A stretch of DNA of 64,000 bases from Oxytricha trifallax (taxonomy: Eukaryota > Ciliophora > Spirotrichea > Sporadotrichida > Oxytrichidae), in contig ARYC01000261.1 in NCBI GenBank assembly GCA_000711775.1, positions 88,460 through 152,459 of the forward strand. Direction: 5' to 3'. The translations under genes were made by a program, and so were the position numbers. The notes beneath the pieces are model-generated. The model ran no database searches, had not been told where the DNA came from, and worked only from the letters and a program-made list of their open reading frames with translations. The first letter of the stretch is position 1. Each line of letters starts with the position of its first letter. Shown here in pieces: positions 38,001 to 49,600 of the stretch.

Positions 38001-39621
38001 TATCTCTGTAGAAGTTTATATATTACTTATTTAGTGATAAAGTGTTAATTTTTTATATAAATAATAAGAAAAGATAATCTAATAAAAACGAGAGTTAAAT
38101 TATACAAAGCAGCAGTGAAATAGACGAAGCGAAATTAAATTAAATTTAGTTAATATAAATATTTTATTCATTTAAGATTTTGGTTTCAAATTCTTTATAA
38201 AATAATTTAAATATCTCTAAGCTTTAAAATTGAAAAATTATAATTCAAATGAAAATAAATCTTTTTATGATTCATAATAAATTCAATATTTCTATTATTA
38301 AAAGTCACTGATCTTTTTCATATTTATAATTATTTAATTTTGAAGCGAAATTTTATTTTTTTATTGCAAATTTCATTTGATTTCAAGATATTTATGGCAT
38401 GTTATTTATACTAAATTTTATACTATTAATTAATATTGAGATATTAAGACTAAAAGACATATTTCAGCAATAATAAAGGTTTTAATTCTAAAAATTTAAA
38501 GGTATTTTATTATAAATTTTGAGATTCTAAACATACTCAAGCATAACAACATGCTTAAATTATTATCAAATTTATCTACAATTTATATTTTAAATCATAA
38601 ACATTTCAAGGACCCTATATCAAATGCATTTGACAAACTACCAAAAGATTCTAGCTCCATATTTCAGCTAAAACATTATTATGTACGATAGCAGTGATCA
38701 AAATGAGGAAGTAAATAAATAAATTCCAGTTGATATAGACACCAAGAATACTAAAAGAAGTTAGAAAACGTAGTAAATTGATTAATAATTAATTAGTGAA
38801 ATGGCTATTGAACAAAATCTTTTTATCATTAAATTATAATAATTTCTCGACTTCATTTATTTTAATCTTTATTTTTGCAATTTAGTTATAAAATTCTTGT
38901 TAAATATATGTGAAAATGTTGGGTAAGTGAGAGCATGGTAAACGATTGAAAAACCGTAACGTCAGAGAATTAAGAAACTTTTAATGAAAATGATAATAAA
39001 TTGCGACAAATCTCAACTTGACAAGAGACTTATAAAATTCTTTGATTAAAACAGCTATGATACTATTTTAAAATAGAAAGCTGTGAAATTGTAACTCAAA
39101 CAAGGATCTATATATTTATTTATGATGCTATATTAATAGTAAACATTGACATTATCAAATTAATCTATTATGAATAATTAGGACCAGTTATAGAAAATAA
39201 CAGCAACAAATACTAGAATGATTTAGAGAGAGCTTAACAAGAGTTTATGAATTAATTTGAGCAAAGCCCAATCAGCACAAATAAGCAATTTGATTATCTG
39301 AAGTAAAATAATCAAATTGATAACGAATCAAATACCACTAAGATTTTAGTGTCTTCTGATCTTAACAGTAACAACGAATATAATAATATATATATATATA
39401 TAATTATAATCAATGTTATAAATATAATTAAAGTTAATTTTTTAATAAATTAAAAATAGCATCTGTAATCTCTTTCGGGAACATTATATAAAAGATATAA
39501 AAATTAATACTTCATAAAATGTTTATAAATTTATTTTATATGAACTTAAAATGTGCACTCAGATGAAGACTTTAACATTGATAAATTTATGCATGAAGAA
39601 TTTCCAAAGAAATAATAATGA
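35096..39621 (+). CDS. P4: two-membrane-segment family member
   Basis: A plausible start is the ATG at 35096 (MKNCRNIDYTKKIKR), followed after one IES by QDLYGHRINLTYKNHKSYQS and LFGGSVSIMFKIGILIFL, the first membrane helix. Later blocks: SIISLDTSKFDLAFKF (35711-35760), GRQNKTYYEYIVQLN (about 37081-37125), TREVKTISEALANTGGFI (37391-37440) with the second helix and GIQENLFYQSIVKK, MYDSSDQNEEVNKQIPVDID (38681-38740), a Q/N-rich stretch (about 39190-39375, EFMNQFEQSPISTNKQFDYL), and HSDEDFNIDKFMHEEFPKK then stop TGA at 39619. The order agrees with P5. Not all joins could be made; the basic segment ending FLAKIF seen in the other copies was not found. Function unknown; likely a membrane protein with a long cytosolic tail. 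Confidence 0.6.
35184..35241. other. IES in P4 with 16-bp pointer
   Basis: CATAGAATCAATTTAA occurs at 35168-35183 and 35226-35241. Excising 58 bp joins YGHRINL to TYKNHKSYQSLFGG, matching the paralogues exactly in length. Confidence 0.85.
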
Positions 39622-39970
39622 CATCTATATGTTTGTTTTTTATAATAATTATACTAATTTTTAATCAAATTATTTCATCACTAAATTGGAATTTTAAGAA
39701 TATATCAATAATAAGAAAATTAGCAGAATTTTATTAGTAATGTTAAAAAGAAAAATATAAAAAAAGATTAATTATATAAAGTAATATAGATCATAACTGT
39801 TTCACATTAAATGGCTATTGTGATATAAATTACAAATAAATCATATTACTTAAATACTTTAAAAAATATTTTTAATAGTATTTATTCCAATAAATCAAGT
39901 GCTTTATTTTATTTAAACTCCATTTCTACAATATATGAAAAGTCTTACTATATTTAAAATTAAATTAAAA

Positions 39971-42900
39971 ATGAAGTTGTCTTCAAAGTTTAAATCTTTT
40001 GTAAAGACTCTGCGAAATTAGGATATTTTCGGACATTAAATAAACTTAACCTATCGCAAACATAGAGCTTACAAGTCAATTTTAGGTGGGATTCTTACTG
40101 TCATATTTGGCTCTGGAATAGCCGCTTTGCTCATATACTTAAAAGTTGTAACTATATTTTAAATATTTTAATAATTTCTTTATAGTTTTATAATAAAAAG
40201 CTATTAATTAAAAAACTGCCTATAGTGTTTCTTATTAACTATAAATGGATAAATAATATACAGTATAGTAAATAATAATAATAATAATAATAATAAATTG
40301 TTAAGTTTATTTGAGATGACAAAGGTATTTTAATAGAAATTGAATATTACAAGTTCAAGTTTTGTGAGAGATGTGGCTACTGATATGACAATCTACGACT
40401 TTGACTCATCCAAGTTTGATATTGGGTTCTATATAAATGTGTTCAATGAGACAGTAGAAAATGATATTGACTGATTCATTACAAATATATTAAATCCCAT
40501 ATATTCCCTTTTATTTAATGTATTTTATATATAGATAATAGAAATGACTTTGGCATATAAAATCAAATTTAAATATTAAACCCTCCTGTTTTAAATTAAA
40601 AATTTTGATAAAGAATTAAAATATCTTAAAATAATTGACTTTTACTAAGAATTAATTCAATTACTAATAAAAATTCCTTTAAATTCTGAAATTAAAAACA
40701 TATTAATTAACCAAGTTTGTATATAATAATTTGGCTTTGTTGCTATATATTTATCATGTTTTTATTTATTATATCTATTTTATATATTTTCCTATTAATC
40801 TATAAGAATAATATGCATAATAAAGATAATAATTACCATAATGTATACGCAGGTTGAATATGCATGGGCAGATGGTGGTGGTAGTTACATTGAAAATTAC
40901 ATACCCCTTCCTCTAGCTATAATTTGTTCATAATTTAATTGAAAATACCAAATATATGTAAATTATAAGTGTACTGATAAAAATGAGGGATTTGACACTT
41001 CATATCTAATATAAAATACATTAAAAATATAGCATAAATTACCATTTATTTTATATAATATCTTTGTGCTTAGAATTTACATTGGAAATTAATGGGAGGG
41101 TTTGCTTCTAATTAGAATATGTATGTTAGGCTATTCTTTTACAAATGCATTCAGAGTGAATTAGATAAACTTAGTGAATATATTTACAAAACTAAAATGT
41201 TAAACATTTATTAATAAATTTAAGAAAAGCCCTGGGAAGAAATGCGCTCCTATATCAGAGATAGATTTAAACTTATTTGTGTATATTGCAAATATTCCTG
41301 TAATAATTCTTAGTTTATATTAAATAAAATACTTGAATAGTATATTTGTTAATAGATTATGTGTTCAACAGAATTGAAATATACTTCCCCATGAAATTTC
41401 AATTCGTGGATATAAACGACCCCTCGACAACCCCCATCAAACATCAAACTAAATCCTACCTATTCTTAACTGACTCCTTAATTGCTCAATACTATACTTT
41501 CAAAATCAGCCAGAACTTCCTCATATTAAATATAATACATCATAAACTCAAATATATGTTGTTTTGTTTCATATTTACTATAAATATAAATAAAATCATA
41601 TTAAACGACTCACCGTTGTACTCTGAGATGGGATAGAGTAACCAGACATACTATCAGATAGCTCAAGATGCCTATTAAGCACAAAGAATAAACCCAGGAT
41701 CATGCGCTTTAGGTCTCTATTTTTTACTGGATGAATAAGTCAATATGATTCAAAGGGAAGTTTACACGTTATCAATTGTAATTATTAAATTGTGGAAATT
41801 TTATATGAGAATTATATATAATGATATTCATGATATAATTATCAGATGCATTGTCAGTGACTGGTGGATTTCTGGAGATAATTCACATATTAATTGGTGT
41901 ACTAATCGCTAAATTCCAGTAGAACATGTTTTACCAGCGCATTATCAAAGATATGTACATGATAAAGAGAGACCCCCAAGATAGAATCAAAAAGAATTTT
42001 AACTATTATTATTTTTCATAATACATTTTTATCTTATATTCTCATAGTGATATTATAATACATGAAAAGAAAGCTTAAAAAGCAGAGTAATAACAAAGCA
42101 AAGAATCTTAAAATATAAACGATACAGAGAAGGGAATTGATAGTAAACCAGGCACCAGTCCATTTCACCACAGATCTCAGATGAGTTTCGCATCGTCCAG
42201 ATGAGGGTTGAGAATCATGCCACATGACTCAGTGCATGAGCGAAGCAATGAAGATGCCACTGTGAGATAGAGCTTAGAGGGAATTAAAGAAGTGAGCACA
42301 TAAAAAAATATATATAATAAATATATGTAAATCATAAATAAATTGAGTGAATAAAATACTTGAAATAATTATGAAGACATTATATAAAAATAATATTTGA
42401 TGTAATTAAAGAAGAAAACAATAGCAAGGAAATGAAGAAAGACAGTAGAATGAGTGAGGAAGACAGCAAAGACACCTCAAAGCAGTTAGTGGACTAGGGC
42501 ATTACTGAAGAATCAGATAAATCTAAGTACAGGCAGTTAATAGAACAAGTCAAGAATAAAGCCTTGATTCTTATAATTAGTATTATACTAATCTATTTTT
42601 CATGATATTTATGGTAAAACCATTATGTTATACTTTATTAATTAAAGCCAGATTTATATACAGTATAAAGGAATGTCTGCTAGCTAAATTAAGAAGGAAT
42701 TAGAGAGATAAACAGAGATTTAGACTATATAAGAAAGCCATTAAAAAGTTAGAGTAAAACTTTGAAGTTCTGCATTTGTTCAAGCAGATGAAAACATCTC
42801 AATTTCTTGCTTAGATATTTACATTAATTATAAGTATTAGTAAAGAGTAATAATATAATAATATTAATTATATTAATATTTTTGGCTAAGTATCAGAAAG

Positions 42901-44865
42901 AAATGATGCCATATTTCAGATCTAATTTAATTGACGATAATTCTGGTATTCTTAATAGATCAGACACCTCTATGAATGGTTTTGACGACAGTAAATCTGA
43001 TATATAATTAATAATAAAGAAGTATTTTTATTTAATAAAAATTATAAAAATCTAGTGATGATGACTCCTATACAGATTGGGAAAAAATGAATTAATTTAG
43101 GAAAGCCTAACTGAAATAGTATTTAATATAAGCTATTCTACTCTCTAAAGAGTAGAAAGTAGATTAGAGGCTTTTGAAGAACCTGGATTCCAATGCTACT
43201 AATAATTTAATAGCAATTAATTTATTTCTCTTAAGATTAATGAATGTGATATTTTTCAATTTTATGCTTTTACAACTCAAGGATCTCCTCGAAGGTCCAC
43301 AGTGATAGGAGGCTTCAAATAAAAAATGATGCAGAAACTACAGAGGCATTCGATTATGACTTTAAATAATGACTTAGGGTTTCATTCCAGATAAGACTCA
43401 CTAGGTAGCTAGAGTTTCTATACACATGGCCGTAATACTATTGTAGGCTCTCCAGAGATTCACTACACTTAAAAATAGAGCACCTTAGTAGAAAAGTTGA
43501 GAGATATTTAAGAAATTGATAAACTTTCATAAGGGGGTTTAGACTCTGAGATGGCGTTTAACGCAGAGACTGTATCAGTTAACGATATGAAGTTTAGCTT
43601 GGCTGCTTCCTCAAGGTAGCCAACTTACAATGCTCAGTAAAATAAGTTAAATATGAACAGACACATCATGAAATTTACTGACTTCAGATTGAATGGGAAT
43701 AAAAGTCCAATTACTAATAATAAAAATCCTAGCTAAGCATTTATGAACAAGTTCAACTTTAGTTCTTAAGATAAAGCCAACTTAGGTAATGAAGACAAGC
43801 ATGCTTATGAGAGTATAGATAGGATGATGTTTCCTTCAAATGATCATACCTCTCAGGTTAAGACAGACATGGATTTCAATACTAATACTCATACAAATAC
43901 TGTCGTCAATTTCAATTCGACAACTAATTTGAATAATTTTAACGGGACATAAGGACTTGGAAATCAAACACTAAACAAGAACAATTCTTTTAATTTTACT
44001 TAAAAAAGATTTTCTATTTACCATAACTATAACATACACCATTCATTTTTATTTTCTTAGTAGCTGCTCCTTGGAAATTACCAAACACTTAACAGTGCAA
44101 TATAAAACTACAGCAGAAATGCCCCTACTACATAAGCAGCACCTTATCGTCTAGAAACTTTTAACATCTAGAAAAATCCTAACGCGTAAAGTATAGAAAC
44201 TCCCTAACACCAGCATGAACCAATTATTCTATCTGATTAGAATAATAGCAACTAAATTCCCAATTTATCTCACCAGCTCATTTTCAAAACTACCAGTACG
44301 AATGAGAACAATAAACTTAGACTCTAGAACATAATCTAGAACAAGAATTTTGACATGAAACTTAGCAATTCTAGTTTTAAAAAGCGAAATTAAAATAGTC
44401 TGGGTCAGGGTATGAGTGGAGATAGCCCTGGAAATAAAGGCTAAGGCTTAAACAGCACTTAAAATTTGTAAGCAATCATAAATATTCAAAGCATGTACAC
44501 CGACCAAAACAAATCAAATAAGAATAAGATAGGGAATACTATTAATAATATATCATCATCAATAAATGATTCAATTGGGTTAAGTAAATCTAAGAGCCCT
44601 AAAATTTCTTATGAACAAAGTAGCAGCAGCAGTAGCAGTGTAAATAGTTTATTTAAATTCTATTTCATTTGCCTTTTAAATATTGTTGTCAAAATTTATA
44701 AATAAATACCTCATTAAAATATATTATTGTAGCAGCGAAGATGAGGACATTAAAGACATTAATAATATAAGTGAATTAAGAGTCACTCCAAGAAATTAAA
44801 GAAACACACATGTTGAAAAAGTGTAAACAGGAGCATTCAAATAAAATTAGAATTTAAAAGAATGA
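39971..44865 (+). CDS. P5: best preserved member of the two-membrane-segment family
   Basis: ATG at 39971 (MKLSSKFKSFVKTLRNQ), stop TGA at 44863. The first helix follows YKSILGGILTVIFGSGIAA. The outer part carries cysteines (KCTDKNEGFDTS, FFYKCIQSE, GKKCAPISE) and VDINDPSTTPIKH. The second helix is at LSVTGGFLEIIHILIGVLI, followed by QQNMFYQRIIKDMYMIKRDP. The tail is long and hydrophilic: a basic segment RDKQRFRLYKKAIKKLEQNF..FLAQIF, then Q/N/S-rich sequence with a serine run near 44620-44640 and an end rich in acidic residues. Eight IESs with pointers were placed. The region 40140-41350 has more gaps whose joins I could not fix. One in-frame TGA at 42202-42204 interrupts an otherwise continuous frame. 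The topology (two helices, cysteine-bearing loop, long tail) suggests a surface or organelle membrane protein; I do not recognise a named family. Confidence 0.75.
41531..41605. other. IES in P5, 10-bp pointer TCATATTAAA
   Basis: The repeat lies at 41521-41530 and 41596-41605. Excision gives SQNFLILNDSPLYSEMGQSN. Confidence 0.85.
41775..41844. other. IES in P5, pointer TTATCA
   Basis: The repeat lies at 41769-41774 and 41839-41844. Excision gives REVYTLSDALSVTGG, aligning with P2 and P4. Confidence 0.85.
42293..42414. other. IES in P5, 11-bp pointer AATTAAAGAAG
   Basis: The repeat lies at 42282-42292 and 42404-42414. Excision gives SLEGIKEENNSKEMKKDS. Confidence 0.85.
42564..42649. other. 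IES in P5, pointer AAAGCC
   Basis: The repeat lies at 42558-42563 and 42644-42649. Excision gives QVKNKARFIYSIKECL. Confidence 0.8.
42832..42895. other. Probable IES in P5 (exact ends unresolved)
   Basis: Coding before it ends FLAQIFTL and resumes LAKYQKEMMPYF. AT-rich low-complexity DNA lies between; several short repeats could be the pointer. Confidence 0.5.
43198..43268. other. IES in P5, pointer ATGCT
   Basis: The repeat lies at 43193-43197 and 43264-43268. Excision gives NLDSNAFTTQGSPRRS. The right pointer copy is conserved in the duplicated locus at 59411. Confidence 0.8.
44003..44059. other. IES in P5, pointer CTTA
   Basis: CTTA lies at 43999-44002 and 44056-44059. Excision gives NSFNFTQQLLLGNYQ. 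Confidence 0.75.
44639..44735. other. IES in P5, pointer GTAGCAG
   Basis: The repeat lies at 44632-44638 and 44729-44735. Excision gives a serine run then EDEDIKDINNISE. A GT..AG intron reading gives the wrong frame. Confidence 0.75.
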
Positions 44866-46614
44866 ATTGATTATAACCCATAAGAATTAATTTTCAACTT
44901 TATTTCTTTATAATTAATATTCTTAATACAAATGTTATTACTAATCGTCAAGAAAGAGAATGATAAATTTGATTGATAGCTTATTAATGAGCATTTAAAA
45001 GCATATTTATCTCAAATTTATTAAATGAATTTATTAGATAAATTGATTGAATAGTAAATGGAAGAATACTGAATACTCTTGATTAAATAATCAAATTTTC
45101 AAATTATAATAATGCAAATCAAACAAATATGATTACTATTCACACTAATTTGGCTTATGAACAATTTTATTTAGAATAATATTAAGTATTTCTATTAATA
45201 TTGAATATTTTTTATAATCTATAGATTTTCAATATTTTGAAATCAATAAATATTATAAATATGTTTAGAATACCCCAAATTCTTACAAAAATGCTTTTTA
45301 GTACCTCATTTTTAATCAAATATTTTAATTTTAAATTATAGTGAGATCATTAAAATGCTCATTATTAAATAATTAAATTCAAATATACATAGATTATAAT
45401 TCAATTATAAATAAATGGCTAAGAATATTCACAGCTCCAATACTTTCAATTGAACTAAATTTACTTATTATATATTATTTGAATATAAATATAGATTCTT
45501 AAAAGAGCAATCAAGCATTACTGAAAATAAAACGTAACATCAAGGTAAATTTACCAAAATAAAATGAATTTCCCTTACAACAACTTAAATCTAATAAAAT
45601 GATTCTGATTTCAATAAAGCAAATAAATAATTAAAGTTTATGGTCTTGAAGTAGTTTGTTGGCTATTTATGGAATAAACATCATACTTAATAATATTATT
45701 TATGAATAATTTTTATAATACCAATGCGATTTCAAAAGAACAGTAGAGATAGTTAATATATCAATAGAAAAGGACGTAAAAGATGGAAAAAGATATTAAA
45801 ATGCAAATATAGAATAAATATAAAGAGAACAGTATCAAAGTAAATCTTAAAAAATTAATCAAATGCTAAGGATTATAAAAACTTAACATACAAAAACTAA
45901 TTAGGCAAGGTCAATCAGAGCATTAACAAATATCAAGTAATATATTCAAAGTTGAATCATAAAGTTTTGAGCAATTTATTTTAATTAAAAATAGATTAAC
46001 TAAAAATGATTGCAATTACTAAACCATATGTTATTGCAAATATTAATATCAAAATACTCTGTTGCAGAGATATGCAATTTTAAATAATTAACATTAATTA
46101 ATACTTAATTTTTAATAAAGTAATTAAAAACTGCTAAATTAATTCAATGTCTGTTAAAACCGAGACACGCATCGCCCTTCACCTCTTATCCTATTGCTTG
46201 TAAAATTTTTATCCTCAAGGCTTGAATCTACTTCTTCATTCATTTCTTTTGGATATTTAATACTAAGAATTAAAATTAATTATTGATTTATTATATTTGT
46301 TCATTTACGTTCACCCTATTTTTTTAAAAAAATTAATTCCTTATGTAAAAATCTACATAGAAATATTTTTTGGAAATTTAAATTTCACAATTATCTTGAC
46401 TCGATTTTAATAGGTATGAGATTAGATTTTTACTTTTTTATAATAATATATTATAAAGGTTAAGGGGGAGTGTGGAGGGTGAATAAGAATGGGGTGGGTA
46501 CCTCAGTTGGAACAAACGCCTTTTTTGTATTTTTCAGTAAATTATAAATTTCATTTAAATTTTTTCTACAAAGTTTTCTTAATAATTTTCATCCTATTAA
46601 AGTTGTTGGGCATC
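44866..46614. other. Spacer between the convergent 3' ends of P5 and Wb, also present as a second copy
   Basis: AT-rich. Patches match 61018-62361 (for example GATTGATTATAACCCAT, and AATAAATGGCT followed by TTCAATTGA-type words), showing that the segmental duplication includes this spacer. No gene seen. Confidence 0.6.
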
Positions 46615-49600
46615 TCAGTTTTCATTAGTATCTTTTCTAATCATAAAGTCGGCTTTTTCCTCTTGAGGGAATTTTGCAAGGAATGCATTTAGATGCTATA
46701 TTTGCTGCTTAGAGAAGAGTGAAGCATTTATGACTATCATTGGGTTTGTGTTGGGAATATTACATATAATCAACTTCTTTTAGAGTTATTGCAAACTTGC
46801 AAGAGGCACTTAACCAAAATATTATTAAAAATGAATATAAATTAATTGGGATTTATTATTCTAAATTTTATTAAATCAGGAACTTGTTGTATTAATAAAA
46901 AGTTTTAATTTTATAACTATTTAGAAATGCAATTAGAGGAAATATTTTAAATATTTTAAATATATATGGCCTGGTAAGATAAAACAATGAAATAATAATT
47001 TTTATGTATTTTCATAAATTAAATAAAAAATATTTAAAAGGAGTTTTTATGTAGTGTTTCAATATATAGATTTGAACACATGTCAATTAATCTAACTATT
47101 TTTAACTTTTAATCTTTTTATTTAAAATAATAAAAAATTGAAATAATAAAGCATTATATTAAAAATTTCTTATAAACAATTAAATAAAAAAAATCAATAA
47201 AAAGCTACCATTTTTATCTTCAATTAATTTTATGTTTTTTAAACTTTACATAAATAGATAAGGACATAATTTTATATTTATCTTATATAAATTTAAATTT
47301 AAATAACTATCTGTTCACCCAGAGACCCCCCCCCCATCCCTCCCCCCACCCCAAACCAAGCCCCCCCCACCTCCATATAAATAATATTTTCACTGTAATT
47401 TTTCTTACCCTTCGGGCGGCTATTACATATAATGATTTATTTTTATAAGATTCACTACATCCATCAACATTTTTGTGTACATACTCCCATAGGAAAATAT
47501 TTAAAAATCAAAACAAATTTTATTTTTATATAAAATATTAAATATTTTTAGATAAGAAATTTTTTTGTAACATACATATTATTATACTTTTAATAAGTTA
47601 ACCATAAAATTAAAAATAAATATACATTCAGTTAAAAAAGGAATTTTATGGCTAACTTATTAAAAGTACAATAATATGAATGTTACAGAAAAAATTTCTT
47701 ATATAAAAATATTTAATATTATATATAAAAATAACATTTGTTTGGAGTTTTAAATATTTTCCTATGGGAGCATGTATACCAAAAAATATGACGGATGTAG
47801 TGAATCTTATAAAAATAAATCATAATATGTAATAGCCGACCGCAGGGCAAGAAAAATTACACTGAAAAAAATTATTTATATGGAGGTGGGGGGGGACCGG
47901 GCTCGGTTTGGTGGGGGGGGGGGTGCGGGGGGGGCTCGGGGTGATCAACTATCAATTAAATATAAATAATTTATGATTTAACTTGGGATGAGATTTACTG
48001 TGACTATTATGTGAAATTTTGCTGAGTTTGTTGTGAGAATGTTGCCTAAGATTAAAGTCTGGAGGCATTCTTCTCAATAGAGAATATTTATCTTGGCACC
48101 TCTTATTCAAAATGCCAATACCTCTTAATTAATGTTTAATTGATTAATTTTTAAGGCATGGATCTTATTGGTATTGGTGGAAAAAACTCCTCAAGATATA
48201 TGCAAATTTATTATTATGCTTTAATAAATCAAGTTTCTTTTTGCTTGTCTTTGCTATGTCTCTTGAATCTTGCATTCTTTAAGGACTCAATTATGCTTTA
48301 AAGATTATTTAAGTTTAAGATAAGATTATGAAATGATCATTTCTACTATACTTTACATCAATCAATCTTTATGAGCTTCTAAGCCAAACTTATTGAGCTT
48401 CTAAATAATATCAAACATCCCATTAAATTGAATCAATAGTTCATTTTTTATCCCTGATATGTAACTATATTAAAAATTATTTCATGGTTTTATTAAAATC
48501 AAAACCACAATTCCTAAAATTTAAAAGAAAGGTTCAGCATAACCTTAAGCATAAAATTCCTATGAAAATGCATGTAACTCTAAAACTATTTTTCATATCA
48601 GATAATATAAAATTTAAATTATTTGGTATCTATTATAGTTAGTTAGTATTAGCATTAAAACTAATTCTGGAGATACGAATGACAATACAGTAAGATAATT
48701 CAAGCATATTCAGGGGTATCTAATAAAATATATAATCTTTAACAGTGATATATAAACTTTTTAGAAAAATGTGTAGAAATTTAATCTAGGCATTTATATC
48801 GAGCACAAGTAATTTTTTGCAATTTCTCTTTTATGCCTTTTGTAAAAGAATTCAGTAGTAATAACATTTTTGCACTGCCGATTCTAAATAAAATAACTTT
48901 TCAAGAGAGAAAACTTTTCTTTGGCTTTTTTATACACTAAACAGGAGTTTTTACAGAGAAATAATTGAAGAAGTTGGGATACTCTGTCTCTCCAAAAGAC
49001 AAAAAGATGCATGATCTGATAATAAGTACAGCTATCTTAATGGAGATAAAGAAGCAATATTACCCTTTCAAGTAAGATTTGACATATAACTTTATTAGGT
49101 AATATATTACACGTATTTTTTAAGTGCATGCTCAGGTTCATAGAGATAGAAACAGCATACAGTTCATTAAGGTAGCAATAATTTGAAAGACAAGAAGATA
49201 TGAACAAAATATCATAAAATAACACTAATAGATAAAAATTAAGATCCTAGTCAAGCTTTAAGTGGAAAAAAAGAAAGGCAACTTACTATTTAAGGAAATT
49301 TTCTTAAATTTGTCATACTATTCATTCATTTCAATCTAAAAGCAATTATAAACATTCATTCTTTTTTTCTCAAACAAACTTGAGCTTTTATCATGGCTAT
49401 GCTCTCTCATTTGTAGCTACTATGAACCAAGTCTACAATGTTACAGGCAAGTCATGAATAGGATAATAATTAGGCTATTTATTTAACGAATCTTGATTTC
49501 ACTCAGTTGGCAGTCTTGAAAGTAATATCTTTTCTTTCTATAAATATTGACTATAGTCAAAAGAGAGATAACCTTACAAGAAATCTACGATTAAACATCA

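Noticed and set aside
41346-41636. Standard-code 96-aa ORF taken as an independent gene
   Set aside because: Its middle is an IES; the outer parts are two P5 segments that join at TCATATTAAA.
44639-44735. GT-AG intron in P5 (GTGTAAAT...TTGTAG)
   Set aside because: Splicing there shifts the frame; removal at the GTAGCAG repeat keeps SSS-EDEDIKD, and P6 agrees.
13085-44865. CRISPR-like or tandem-repeat array from the repeated gene blocks
   Set aside because: The repetition is at the level of paralogous protein segments kilobases apart, with no short regular repeats and spacers.
47320-47945. Macronuclear telomere or chromosome end from the G/C tracts
   Set aside because: The tracts are irregular G runs, not G4T4 repeats, and form the arms of a foldback element.
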